From NCBI GenBank assembly GCA_947087645.1, contig CAMUDN010000001.1, positions 62,001-126,000 on the forward strand: 64,000 nucleotides of DNA, read 5' to 3'. The notes beneath the pieces were generated by a model, which saw only the letters and a list, made by a program, of their open reading frames with translations, was not told where the DNA came from and searched no databases. The position numbers and the translations under genes were made by a program. Shown one piece after another: positions 16,385-24,778 of the stretch (its first letter is position 1; every line of letters begins with the position of its first letter). Source of the DNA: an uncultured Bulleidia sp. GTDB lineage: Bacteria; Bacillota_I; Bacilli_A; Erysipelotrichales; Erysipelotrichaceae.

Positions 16385-18214
16385 TCATATCGACGTAATT
16401 AAAGAAATAATTTCTTTATTGGTAATAGATCCATTAGCTAATGCTTCTCTTAATTTAGCTAATTTTTCTTCAACTAAAGCACATGATATATCCTCAGGTT
16501 TAGCAATAAAAATTAAATTATTATCTGTTTTCGTACAATTTTTAGGATCTAAAAGTAATTCTTCATATAATTTTTCTCCTGGTCTTAAACCAGTAAATTT
16601 AATCTTAATATCACCATTAGGAATATGTCCCGATAATTCAATTAAATTTTTTGCTAAATCTAATATTTTTACTGGTTTTCCCATATCTAATATAAAAATT
16701 TCTCCTGTATTAGCATATGCCCCAGCTTGTAATACTAACTGTGCTGCTTCAGGAATAGTCATAAAATAACGAATAATATTTGGATCCGTAACAGTTACTG
16801 GACCACCATTTTGAATTTGTCTTTCAAATAAAGGAATAACCGAACCACTTGATCCTAAAACATTACCAAAACGAACAGCACATAATTTAGTGATGCCATT
16901 ATCTTTATAACCCTCAATCATCATTTCACACATTCGTTTAGTAGCACCCATAACATTAGTTGTACGAACTGCTTTATCTGTTGAAATAAAGACAAACTTT
17001 TCAACTTCTGTAAGTAAACATGCTTCAATGACATTTTTAGTGCCAAATACATTATTTTTAATTGCTTCTAAAGGAGCATTTTCTACTAATGGAACATGTT
17101 TATGGGCAGCTGCATGAAAAACAACATTCGGTTTATATTCAGCAAAAAGTTTATTAATACGATCTTTATCACGAATAGATGCTAAAAGACAATGCAAATC
17201 ACAAGGATTAATTTTATGTTTCATAATTAATTCTTGTTGTAATTCATACATGTGATTTTCATAGATATCTAATAAAACAAGTTTTCTTGGCTTAAAACGG
17301 ATGATTTGTCGTACTAGTTCTGACCCAATTGATCCACCTGCTCCAGTTACCATAACTACCTTATCATTCAAATAAGAGCCTATCTTTTCATTATTTAAAT
17401 ATAATTCGCCCCGACCTAATAAATCATCCATCTTAACATTTCGAACTGAAGCGACTTCCTTTCCTGTCCCATCAGATAAAGTAAAAGCGACTATTTTAGT
17501 ACGTAATTTTAATGAATGACAAAGTTCAATTAATTTCTTCAGATCATTTTTGGTAATATTTTTAATAGCAATATATGCCGTATCAATATTATATTCCTGA
17601 ACTATTTGTGCTAATTCATTATCTGTGCCTAAAACACTTACACCATTTAAAACTTTTTTTACTTTTTTCGGATTACGATCAATAAAACCAATAACTCTTG
17701 CATCATATCGATCACTTGCTTGGATCTCTCGTAAAGCCATAACCCCAGCTGAACCAGCTCCTAAAATAACAGCCCGATATTGTCTTTGTTGCAAACGCAT
17801 CGAACGTCGAATTAAACGATAGGTAATACGCACACCAACCATCAGTAATACTTGTAAAATTAATGCAATAATCGGTACAGAACGAATATAATGTGAAAAA
17901 TTACATAGTACAACTATGCAAAACCATGCACCATTACCAACACACGTAGATAAAGCAACTCTTATAACTTCATCAATTGAAATATATGTCCATAACGAAC
18001 GATTCAAATGAAATAAAAGAAAAGCTAGACCGTTAAGTAATAATGGCCAGAACATATAATTGAAAAGACCATCAAATATAAGGTCATAACCCAAACGTCC
18101 AAGATCTGTACGAATATAAAAAGCTAAAATATAAGATATTAAAACCAAAAATAAATCAACACTAATCAATACTAATTCACGATACTTTCTTATCAAAACA
18201 TATAACTTATTCAT
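16385..18214 (-). CDS. CapD/EpsC/PglF-type membrane nucleotide-sugar 4,6-dehydratase
   Basis: A 609-residue protein with four N-terminal TM helices (within about residues 12-140), a first Rossmann region (LGAGSAGVMALREI), and a cytoplasmic SDR domain (GAGGSIGSELVRQI near 290, then STDKAVRTTNVMGATKR) that probably retains configuration while dehydrating UDP-GlcNAc at C4,6. This is the EpsC/CapD family, so the operon carries two different 4,6-dehydratases (this and CapE). The start chosen is the ATG ten bases after AAGGTG; an upstream TTG lies too close to that site. It heads the operon behind an EAR-like leader, as epsC follows the EAR element in Bacillus subtilis. Confidence 0.88.
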   Translation of the reverse strand: MNKLYVLIRKYRELVLISVDLFLVLISYILAFYIRTDLGRLGYDLIFDGLFNYMFWPLLLNGLAFLLFHLNRSLWTYISIDEVIRVALSTCVGNGAWFCIVVLCNFSHYIRSVPIIALILQVLLMVGVRITYRLIRRSMRLQQRQYRAVILGAGSAGVMALREIQASDRYDARVIGFIDRNPKKVKKVLNGVSVLGTDNELAQIVQEYNIDTAYIAIKNITKNDLKKLIELCHSLKLRTKIVAFTLSDGTGKEVASVRNVKMDDLLGRGELYLNNEKIGSYLNDKVVMVTGAGGSIGSELVRQIIRFKPRKLVLLDIYENHMYELQQELIMKHKINPCDLHCLLASIRDKDRINKLFAEYKPNVVFHAAAHKHVPLVENAPLEAIKNNVFGTKNVIEACLLTEVEKFVFISTDKAVRTTNVMGATKRMCEMMIEGYKDNGITKLCAVRFGNVLGSSGSVIPLFERQIQNGGPVTVTDPNIIRYFMTIPEAAQLVLQAGAYANTGEIFILDMGKPVKILDLAKNLIELSGHIPNGDIKIKFTGLRPGEKLYEELLLDPKNCTKTDNNLIFIAKPEDISCALVEEKLAKLREALANGSITNKEIISLITSI

Positions 18215-18270
18215 ATCAATCAATCACCTTCACTAATTATAATGTTAGTATTACTATTATTCAAATTCTT

Positions 18271-18306
18271 AAAAATAAAAACTCTGCTTTGCAATAAAAC
18301 AGAGTT
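18271..18306 (-). terminator. Intrinsic terminator 2 in the capsule leader
   Basis: On the - strand AACTCTG...CAGAGTT, extendable inward to about 11 bp including one G-U pair, ends in TTTATTTTT. It lies between the leader RNA and the first capsule gene, with no gene of its own to terminate. Confidence 0.85.
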
Positions 18307-18310
18307 GCCA

Positions 18311-18335
18311 AATAAAAAGCACTTTTGAAGTGCTT
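18311..18335 (-). terminator. Intrinsic terminator 1 in the capsule leader
   Basis: AAGCACTT and AAGTGCTT form an 8-bp stem with a three-base loop followed by TTTATTT on the - strand. Only about ten bases separate it from the second terminator. Confidence 0.85.
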
Positions 18336-18410
18336 AACGTATTATTTTAATAATTCCATTTAACAGTATCTTTTATATTTTCTATGCTCATCTTTTAAGC
18401 ATAATAAAAA

Positions 18411-18511
18411 GATAACTGGAAGAGCGACCTACTATGTCTATGCATAGCCATTCTTCACCCCCTCTTCTTCAGCCGGGTGTAGGCGAGGTCGATTTTCCTA
18501 CGTCAGTTATC
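18411..18511 (-). ncRNA. EAR-like (epsC) structured leader RNA
   Basis: A 101-base RNA on the - strand. The closing helix is GATAACTG with CAGTTATC and the second helix CGACCT with AGGTCG. Inner hairpins are CACCC with GGGTG and CTATG with CATAG. GAAGAG in the first hairpin loop can pair with CTCTTC next to the closing helix, and GTAGG near the 5' end with CCTAC, both pseudoknot-type contacts. In Bacillus the EAR element (Rfam epsC) lies just before epsC and lets polymerase read through downstream terminators. Here it lies just before an EpsC homologue with two terminators between. The position match is strong; family identity needs a covariance search. Confidence 0.72.
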
Positions 18512-18523
18512 CTTTGTACATAT

Positions 18524-18552
18524 ATTAGACCATCTTATTTATGATTTGTCAA
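18524..18552 (-). promoter_or_regulatory. Promoter of the capsule operon
   Basis: TTGACA (18552-18547), a 17-base spacer and TCTAAT (18529-18524) on the - strand; TAATAT with a 19-base spacer is an alternative -10. Transcription would begin around 18516, a few bases before the EAR-like element. Confidence 0.65.
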
Positions 18553-18862
18553 TATCTATCTTACTATCAATTACTAATTGCTCGACAGTTCGCTTATTCC
18601 GATGATTACAAGAGATATTAGCTACTTTTTTTATTTTTTACCCACGACAAAAAATCATTTCATAGAATAATTAAAAAATCAACTAAACTAAATTTTAATT
18701 CATTCATAACATAACATTTTCCAAACTAGGCGCATTTGTTACTTTTGTATGTATCAGACACACGCATCATGAATACTTTATGAATACTTTTGTATGAAAA
18801 GTAGCGGTTTATAACGGATATAAGAAAATATTAAAAGCCCTTAAAATACGCATAAATAAAGG
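18553..18862. other. Intergenic stretch without a recognised gene
   Basis: About 310 AT-rich bases between the capsule promoter and the tRNA terminator. There is a short direct repeat (ATGAATACTTT twice, near 18769-18792), but no convincing coding frame, RNA or mobile-element end. Confidence 0.5.
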
Positions 18863-18889
18863 AAAAACCGTCACAACGGAGTGTGACGG
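18863..18889 (-). terminator. Terminator of tRNA-Asn
   Basis: An 8-bp GC-rich stem (CCGTCACA with TGTGACGG) followed by TTTTT on the - strand, directly downstream of the tRNA. Confidence 0.9.
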
Positions 18890-18901
18890 GAAGTTATTCA
18901 G

Positions 18902-18974
18902 CGCCTTAAACAGGGCTCGAACCTGTGACCTAGCGGTTAACAGCCGCTCGCTCTGCCGACTGAGCTATTAAGGC
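18902..18974 (-). tRNA. tRNA-Asn (GTT anticodon)
   Basis: A 73-base cloverleaf on the - strand: acceptor GCCTTAA with TTAAGGC, discriminator G, D-arm AGCTCAGTCGGCAGAGC, anticodon stem CGGCT/AGCCG around loop GTTAACC with anticodon GTT, and T-arm ACAGG-TTCGAGC-CCTGT. No CCA is encoded, so cca is required. It is a single-gene unit with its own promoter and terminator. Confidence 0.95.
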
Positions 18975-18984
18975 GTGCTTAAAT

Positions 18985-19012
18985 AATATAACATACATTT
19001 TTTTAAAATCAA
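18985..19012 (-). promoter_or_regulatory. Promoter of tRNA-Asn
   Basis: TTGATT (19012-19007), a 16-base spacer and TATATT (18990-18985) on the - strand, about ten bases before the mature tRNA 5' end. Confidence 0.6.
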
Positions 19013-19080
19013 TATTTTAAAATGATTTTTTTATATTTTTTGTAAAAAGATAGTCAAAAAATAAAGAATGATAAAATTCA

Positions 19081-20016
19081 TCATTCTTTATTTTTTAAAT
19101 AATCTTTAATTTGTTGGTAAACACCATCTGCATCTAATTTATATTTATGCATTAATGATTTTGCATCTCCTGATTCCGCAAAACAATCTTTCATTCCTAT
19201 TCGATAAATCTTACGTGGGCATAATTCGGTGGATATTTCGGCAATTAATCCTCCTAAGCCACCAATTATATTATGCTCTTCAGCTGTAAAGACATGCTCA
19301 AAACGATTTAAAATTTTAGCAATTTCTTCTTTTGCACAAGGTTTAATAGCACAAACATCAACAACTTCTATTTCTTTACCTTCTTCTTGTAATTTCTTTG
19401 CAGCTTTTAAAGCTGATTGAACCATCATCCCACAAGCAAAAATAACAGCATCTTTACCCGCACGAATAACTCGTGGCTTAGTAAAATCGAAAACCTCATT
19501 TTCACCATATACATCTTCTACCGATGATCTTCCCAAGCGTACATAAGTAGGTTTTTTATTATTGGCTACATGACGAATAACTGCTTTGGTTTCCATAGCA
19601 TCACATGGTACATATACTTCCATTTCGGGAATAACTCGCATCAAGGCAATATCTTCAATTGCCTGATGTGATACACCATCTTCACCAACAGAAATACCTG
19701 CATGTGTTCCACAAACTTTAACATTTAAATGAGGATAAGCAACGCTATTACGTACTTGTTCCCATGCTCGACCTGTACAAAACATCGCAAATGATGATGC
19801 AAACGCTGTATACCCACTAGCTGCCAATCCAGCTGCATGGCCAATCAGATTAGCTTCGGCAATACCCATATCAAAAAAGCGTTCCGGACAAACTTTTTTT
19901 GCCATCCCTGTTTTTGTACTACCAGCTAAGTCAGCATCAAGCACAACAATTTTAGGATTCTCTTGAACCAATTGCGCCAATGCTTCGCCATAAGCTTCTC
20001 TTGTTGCTTTTCCCAT
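19081..20016 (-). CDS. Transketolase, C-terminal subunit
   Basis: Transketolase transfers two-carbon units between ketose and aldose phosphates in the pentose phosphate pathway. This 311-residue half carries the pyrimidine-binding and C-terminal domains: DADLAGSTKTGMAKK, RFFDMGIAEANLIGHAAGLAASG (the Glu that activates thiamine diphosphate), GEDGVSHQAIED and AEEHNIIGGLGGLIAE. The ATG overlaps the stop of the N-terminal half (TAATG), so both subunits should be made in equal amounts. A split transketolase is a common arrangement, not a frameshift. Confidence 0.92.
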   Translation of the reverse strand: MGKATREAYGEALAQLVQENPKIVVLDADLAGSTKTGMAKKVCPERFFDMGIAEANLIGHAAGLAASGYTAFASSFAMFCTGRAWEQVRNSVAYPHLNVKVCGTHAGISVGEDGVSHQAIEDIALMRVIPEMEVYVPCDAMETKAVIRHVANNKKPTYVRLGRSSVEDVYGENEVFDFTKPRVIRAGKDAVIFACGMMVQSALKAAKKLQEEGKEIEVVDVCAIKPCAKEEIAKILNRFEHVFTAEEHNIIGGLGGLIAEISTELCPRKIYRIGMKDCFAESGDAKSLMHKYKLDADGVYQQIKDYLKNKE

Positions 20017-20831
20017 TATTGTGCCTCCAATTCTTTAATTGCTTGTTCATATTGTTCTTGATTTGGTGCTTTTCCATGCCAACCGGCTTGATCTTCCATA
20101 AAGGAGACACCTTTACCTTTAATCGTTTTAGCAATAATTACCGTAGGTTGACCTTTAGTCTTTTTAGCTTCTTGAAAAGCCACTTTTAATTGTTGAAAAT
20201 CATGCCCATCAACACAAATAACATGCCAGCCAAAAGCCTTAAATTTTTCATCTAATGGTTCGGGATTCATAACATCCTTAGTATAACCATCAATCTGTAA
20301 ACCATTAACATCAATGATGGCGCATAAATTATCATTTTTAAAATGAGCAGCCGCCATGGCCGTTTCCCAAATTTCACCTTCTTGAGATTCGCCATCCCCA
20401 ATTAAACAATATACACGATGCTGATTACCACTTAATTTATTAGCCAAAGCCATTCCGTCTGCGGCCGCAAAGCCTTGCCCTAACGAACCCGTAGACATAT
20501 CTACCCCAGCCACATAATTCATATTTGGATGCCCCTGTAGCTTTGAATCAATCTTACGGAAAGTATCCAATTCTTTTTCATCCAAAAGACCCTTTTCAGC
20601 TAATATCGCATACAACAAAGGAGAAGTATGTCCTTTTGACAATACAAAGCGATCACGATCAATTCCATTCACATTACTTTCATCCACATCCATGACCTCA
20701 AAAAACAATTCAGTCAAAATATCACAAGCCCCCAGTGATCCACCTGGATGCCCGGATTGTGCCATAAAGATTTCTCTTAAAATGTTTTTGCGTACATGAT
20801 TCGCATGAGCTTGCAACTCTTTAATTTCCAT
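20016..20831 (-). CDS. Transketolase, N-terminal subunit
   Basis: Thiamine-diphosphate-binding half of split transketolase, 271 residues. It shows SGHPGGSLGACDILTEL, RDRFVLSKGHTSPLLYA, GSLGQGFAAADGMALA, and the ThDP/Mg motif GDGESQEGEIWE...DVNGLQIDG. GAGGAACGC precedes its ATG. A palindromic cre-like sequence lies upstream. Base composition here looks less AT-rich than in the capsule operon, although these are core metabolic genes. Confidence 0.93.
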   Translation of the reverse strand: MEIKELQAHANHVRKNILREIFMAQSGHPGGSLGACDILTELFFEVMDVDESNVNGIDRDRFVLSKGHTSPLLYAILAEKGLLDEKELDTFRKIDSKLQGHPNMNYVAGVDMSTGSLGQGFAAADGMALANKLSGNQHRVYCLIGDGESQEGEIWETAMAAAHFKNDNLCAIIDVNGLQIDGYTKDVMNPEPLDEKFKAFGWHVICVDGHDFQQLKVAFQEAKKTKGQPTVIIAKTIKGKGVSFMEDQAGWHGKAPNQEQYEQAIKELEAQ

Positions 20832-20870
20832 CTAAGCGTTCCTCGTTTCTATTCTCATATTGTACTACAT

Positions 20871-20882
20871 TGAAGCGCTTTC
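20871..20882 (-). promoter_or_regulatory. Possible CcpA (cre-like) site upstream of the transketolase genes
   Basis: The sequence TGAAGCGCTTTC contains the palindromic core AAGCGCTT typical of cre operators, with mismatches outside the core. TACAAT a short way downstream could be the -10 box, so binding would overlap the promoter. Motif resemblance only. Confidence 0.35.
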
Positions 20883-20928
20883 TATACACATTTATTTATT
20901 TTTCCAAAAGTCTCCGTCTTTTCTAATT

Positions 20929-20949
20929 AAAAAGGGAGCTTAAGCTCCC
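20929..20949 (-). terminator. Terminator of the ABC permease gene
   Basis: A perfect 16-base palindrome (GGGAGCTTAAGCTCCC) that includes the permease stop codon is followed by five T residues on the - strand. Confidence 0.9.
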
Positions 20950-22997
20950 GATTGATTGACAATTTGATAATACGTTTTAGCTGTAATCTTATACACCACA
21001 TAGAAGAACAATAAATACACCACTAACGTTCCCGCTGTAATCCACATGAATTTAGCCACCTCTGTATGAACAATCACCTTCATAACCAAAGCCATAAAAT
21101 GCATCGCCCCCATGACATGGCATAATGCAATAATTGGCGGTAAGAAGAACACCGTTTTCACTTGCTTGCAAATGGTTTGTTGAATCATTTCTTCATCCAT
21201 ACCTACCTTCTTCATAATCTGGTAGTTTTCTCTATCTTTATGGCCTTCACTGACTTGTTTATAATAAATCACAAGCACCGATGTTACGGTGAATAAAACA
21301 CTTAACATCAATAGCACATAGATGATTCCAATGTATATATTTAGCATATCTTTATAATTTAATTCTTTGGAGTTTAAATTAGGGTCTGTCCAACCGTTTG
21401 GATGAATAACTTTGACCTCTTCGGAAATCGCTTTTTTCACATCAGATATATACGATTCAATCTGACTTTTCGGCCCATTAAACTTAAAAGTCATCCTTGG
21501 ATTGTTGATAGCTCCATTAAATTTTTCTTGTAATACATTTACTTCTTTTAAACTCTCCAAACTGTCTAACACAATATAAATAGGTTTAAACATTTCCATT
21601 TCATGACCTTTTATCAAACGGATATCTAAATTTTCTATTTTCTGGAAAGATTTCGGAATTCCAAAGTAATCTAATTTTTCTCCCTTAATGATTTGATCCG
21701 GATCATAGATGGCTATTTCTCCTTTTTTCAAATTTAAGTTTGTCTGAAATTTGGCATTGGTATCTTCCTGTAATAAGAAATAAACCGGAACTACCACAAA
21801 ATCATCTGCCGTATCAATTTTCGCAACACTTGAGAAAGAGAATTGACCGCCCTTAGAATGAGCGCTTACTTCCTGTACTTGATAACTAACCAAATCTTTT
21901 ATTTCGGATTGATATTTACGGGTCACATCTTCTATTTTTTTACGATAGATATCCGCTTCTTTTGCGTCAATATAAACATAATGATCAACACTGTTTTTAG
22001 CCTCTTTATTGGTGATGGATAAAAACAGTTCATAATCTCTTGGATAACTACTATCAACTGTCGCTTTAATTCCCCCAATGATATTGATTGACATGGAAAC
22101 CATAATAATAACCATTGTCGATAAAATCGCAATATTCCCTAAGCCCGCCGCATTGGCTTTCATTCGATAAATCAAGTTGGAAATATTAACAAAATTCTCT
22201 GTTTTATAGTAGTCTTTTTTATTTTTCTTTCTTAATTTCAAATAACTAATCGATCCGGCAGTGATGAGTAGGTAAGTTCCAATGATAACGGATAGAACCG
22301 CAAAACCAAACATCATAAAAGCCTTTAATGGATTTTTAATAGTTAGCGCTAAATAGTAGCCAATACCTAAAAATAAAATTCCTAAGATTGCAAGCCAAAT
22401 TCTCGCTTTTGGCTCTTTTTCTCCTTGGGAAGACAGCTGTTTTAAGTCTGTAATGGAATTCATACTAATTTGAAAGCCTGTACGAATATAAAAACCGAGA
22501 TACAGAATAAAAAATGCTAAAACCGTTAATAAAATAGCTCGATTCGAGATGAAAAAACCAATTTTTGCTTTCCCATCTAAGTAAAAACTAATAGCCGCTA
22601 AGATAATCTTATCTACCACAACACCTAAAAATATTCCCATCAAAATAGTAGCTATAAACAATAAAGATAGTTCCACCAAAATCATGGAATGAATGTGTTT
22701 TTTCTCCAAACCTAAAGTATTCAATAAAGAAAACTCTTCTTGTCTACCTTTCAGTACAAAAGAATAGGCATAAAAGCCAATGATAATAGTTGCTAAAGAA
22801 ATGACTATTAACCCCATTTGCAAAACCACATTAATGCTTCTAGCACCATAGTTAGCTGCCAAATAGGGATTCATCAACATCGAGATGAAATTATAAACCA
22901 TGACACATAACAAAGTCATTACAATATAAAAAGGGGCAAACCGTTTCAAATCATTTTTAATGTTCTTTATTGCCAAATGACTATACAACTTAAACAT
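20940..22997 (-). CDS. Bce-type ABC transporter permease
   Basis: A 685-residue FtsX/BceB-family membrane protein. TM helices cluster at the N-terminus (about 20-310), then comes a large extracellular domain (about 320-530, beginning near SSYPRDYELFLSITNK), then three C-terminal TM helices. That large loop between TM7 and TM8 is the diagnostic feature of BceB-like sensors of wall-active peptides. I start at the ATG of MFKLYSHLAIKN, which overlaps the ATPase gene end by eight bases; six upstream residues are not family-like. With the ATPase and two-component pair it forms a resistance and flux-sensing module. The substrate cannot be read from sequence. Confidence 0.88.
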   Translation of the reverse strand: MFKLYSHLAIKNIKNDLKRFAPFYIVMTLLCVMVYNFISMLMNPYLAANYGARSINVVLQMGLIVISLATIIIGFYAYSFVLKGRQEEFSLLNTLGLEKKHIHSMILVELSLLFIATILMGIFLGVVVDKIILAAISFYLDGKAKIGFFISNRAILLTVLAFFILYLGFYIRTGFQISMNSITDLKQLSSQGEKEPKARIWLAILGILFLGIGYYLALTIKNPLKAFMMFGFAVLSVIIGTYLLITAGSISYLKLRKKNKKDYYKTENFVNISNLIYRMKANAAGLGNIAILSTMVIIMVSMSINIIGGIKATVDSSYPRDYELFLSITNKEAKNSVDHYVYIDAKEADIYRKKIEDVTRKYQSEIKDLVSYQVQEVSAHSKGGQFSFSSVAKIDTADDFVVVPVYFLLQEDTNAKFQTNLNLKKGEIAIYDPDQIIKGEKLDYFGIPKSFQKIENLDIRLIKGHEMEMFKPIYIVLDSLESLKEVNVLQEKFNGAINNPRMTFKFNGPKSQIESYISDVKKAISEEVKVIHPNGWTDPNLNSKELNYKDMLNIYIGIIYVLLMLSVLFTVTSVLVIYYKQVSEGHKDRENYQIMKKVGMDEEMIQQTICKQVKTVFFLPPIIALCHVMGAMHFMALVMKVIVHTEVAKFMWITAGTLVVYLLFFYVVYKITAKTYYQIVNQSGA

Positions 22998-23757
22998 GAC
23001 TTTCACCACCCACACTCATTAAGGTGATTGTATCGCTTATTCGCTTATATAGTTCTTCATCATTTAAATGTCCTCGGTATAATTGATGAAATAAATGACC
23101 ATCACGAATGAAAATAATTCGATTTGCTTTACTTGCCGCCATAGTTGAGTGCGTTACCATCAATATCGTTTGACCATTTTGATTTAATTGTTGAAACAAT
23201 TTCAATAAACTAGCTGAAGATTGCGAATCCAAAGCACCCGTCGGCTCATCCGCCAATAAGATATCCGGCTCTGTAATAATAGCCCGTGCAACAGCGACTC
23301 TTTGTTTCTGACCACCAGAAAGCTCGTATGGATATTTTTGAAGCAAATTTGAAATCCCTAGTGCCGGCGTAAGGATTGCTAACCGACTTTTCATTTGTTC
23401 ATAAGGCTTTCTGGATAAAACCATTGGTAAATAAATGTTATCCTCCACACTCAATGTATTCATCAGATTAAAGTCTTGAAAGATAAATCCAAGATGCTCA
23501 CGACGAAATTGTGCTAAAGCTTTTTCTTTTAGATGTGAGAACTGCTCGCCATTTAATGTAACCGATCCACTTGTTGGTGTATCCAATGTGGCCAGAATAT
23601 TCAATAATGTCGATTTACCGGCACCACTTTCACCCATGATGGCAATAAATTCCCCTTTTTCCACCTCAAAACTAACATCCTCTAAAGCAAGCACTTTCTG
23701 CTTGGATAATTTTGATGAATATATTTTCTGTAAATGACTAATTTCTAAAAGTCCCAT
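22990..23757 (-). CDS. Bce-type ABC transporter ATP-binding protein
   Basis: A 255-residue ATPase of the MacB/BceA class. Walker A is GESGAGKST, the signature LSGGQKQRVA, Walker B ILLADEPTGALD, and the switch His is in MVTHST. It powers the permease encoded immediately downstream, with which it overlaps. It is separated from the histidine kinase gene by a hairpin-terminator and a TTACA-N4-TGTAA palindrome, so the transporter genes probably have their own inducible promoter. Confidence 0.92.
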   Translation of the reverse strand: MGLLEISHLQKIYSSKLSKQKVLALEDVSFEVEKGEFIAIMGESGAGKSTLLNILATLDTPTSGSVTLNGEQFSHLKEKALAQFRREHLGFIFQDFNLMNTLSVEDNIYLPMVLSRKPYEQMKSRLAILTPALGISNLLQKYPYELSGGQKQRVAVARAIITEPDILLADEPTGALDSQSSASLLKLFQQLNQNGQTILMVTHSTMAASKANRIIFIRDGHLFHQLYRGHLNDEELYKRISDTITLMSVGGESHV

Positions 23758-23794
23758 AAATTTTCCTCCGTCCCGTCTCTACTGTATCGCTTTT

Positions 23795-23820
23795 AAAAAA
23801 GCTTCACCATCGATGAAGCT
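23795..23820 (-). terminator. Terminator between kinase and transporter genes
   Basis: AGCTTCA and TGAAGCT form a hairpin followed by TTTTT on the - strand, separating the regulator pair from the ABC genes. Confidence 0.65.
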
Positions 23821-23830
23821 AACAGTTTTC

Positions 23831-23844
23831 TTACAGTTTTGTAA
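23831..23844 (-). promoter_or_regulatory. Candidate response-regulator binding site (BceR-type)
   Basis: A perfect inverted repeat TTACA-GTTT-TGTAA lies directly after the kinase stop codon and upstream of the ABC genes. It agrees with the TNACA-N4-TGTAA pattern described for BceR-like regulators that control adjacent Bce-type transporters. Confidence 0.6.
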
Positions 23845-23845
23845 G

Positions 23846-24778
23846 CTAGTCAAAAAATACTTTTGACTCAAAATGAAGAATTACTTTCGTTCCTTTGTTT
23901 ATTTCCGATTCAATTCGAACCGTATGATTCAATAAATCACATGTTTTTTTTACCAAGTAGAGTCCATAACCACTAGAGTATTGACCAAAATGACCATTTT
24001 CACCAGTAAATCCCTTTTCAAAAACACGCGGTAAATCTTCCGCTACAATGCCAATTCCATCATCTTCAATCACGAGTTCATTTTCTGATTCATAAATATG
24101 GATATGACCGAATGGACAATATTGAATTGCATTATTCAAGACCTGATTGATAATAAAGCCCAGCCACTTACTATCTGTCACGACTTTTAAATGAATAGCT
24201 GATAATTCCAAATGAATATGATTTGCTATAAACAAGGGACGTAGCTTCTGTACGCTTTGACGAACAATTGCATTTAAGTCATTTTGATGGATCGATAAGT
24301 CTAACTGATAATCTTCTTGTTTGGTGTACATCAGCATTCTTTCAATTAACTGATTCATCCGGACCAATTGACTATTGAGCACCATTCGATCAGGATCTTC
24401 GGCTGATAATGCCAATTGAAGAGTTGATAAGGGTAATTTAATCTCATGAATCCATGTCTCATAAAATTCCTGATTATTTTTTTCCGTTTGTTGAAAAGCT
24501 GATTGATGGGTAGCCAACATTTTTTGAAAAGAACCGATGATTGCTTCCATATCCTTTGGTAATGGACTTTGTATCTTCTCTGTTTCCAAATGCGTGGAAT
24601 TCAACAAGCGAGTCATCTCTTGATGTTGCCTCTGTCTTTTCAAAAACGTGCTTAATAAATAAACCAAACTAGGCACCAACACCGCTAGTGTAAACAAAAA
24701 TAGAAATTCCTGTTGAACTTGATATAAATAGCCTAACAGCCATAAAATGAGAAGCCAAAAGGCGATTAAAACCATCAT
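23846..24778 (-). CDS. Bce-type (intramembrane-sensing) histidine kinase
   Basis: A 310-residue kinase with two TM helices at the N-terminus (about 4-20 and 26-45) and almost no extracellular loop, the BceS design in which the partner ABC transporter does the sensing. The H-box is ETWIHEIKLPLS, the N-box NQVLNNAIQY, and the G-boxes EDDGIGI and GQYSSGYGLYLVKK. Its ATG overlaps the response-regulator stop (ATGA). Substrate detection probably depends on the permease encoded downstream. Confidence 0.9.
   Translation of the reverse strand: MMVLIAFWLLILWLLGYLYQVQQEFLFLFTLAVLVPSLVYLLSTFLKRQRQHQEMTRLLNSTHLETEKIQSPLPKDMEAIIGSFQKMLATHQSAFQQTEKNNQEFYETWIHEIKLPLSTLQLALSAEDPDRMVLNSQLVRMNQLIERMLMYTKQEDYQLDLSIHQNDLNAIVRQSVQKLRPLFIANHIHLELSAIHLKVVTDSKWLGFIINQVLNNAIQYCPFGHIHIYESENELVIEDDGIGIVAEDLPRVFEKGFTGENGHFGQYSSGYGLYLVKKTCDLLNHTVRIESEINKGTKVILHFESKVFFD

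Noticed and set aside
18411..18511. The capsule leader RNA as a c-di-GMP, lysine or ykkC riboswitch
   Set aside because: None of the conserved cores of those classes are visible, while position next to an EpsC homologue favours EAR.
18721..18810. Short direct repeats downstream of tRNA-Asn as a prophage or island attachment site
   Set aside because: No integrase, no duplicate of the tRNA 3' end and no mobile genes nearby.
19081..20831. Transketolase broken by a frameshift
   Set aside because: Both halves have full domains, their own starts and a designed TAATG overlap; split transketolase is common.
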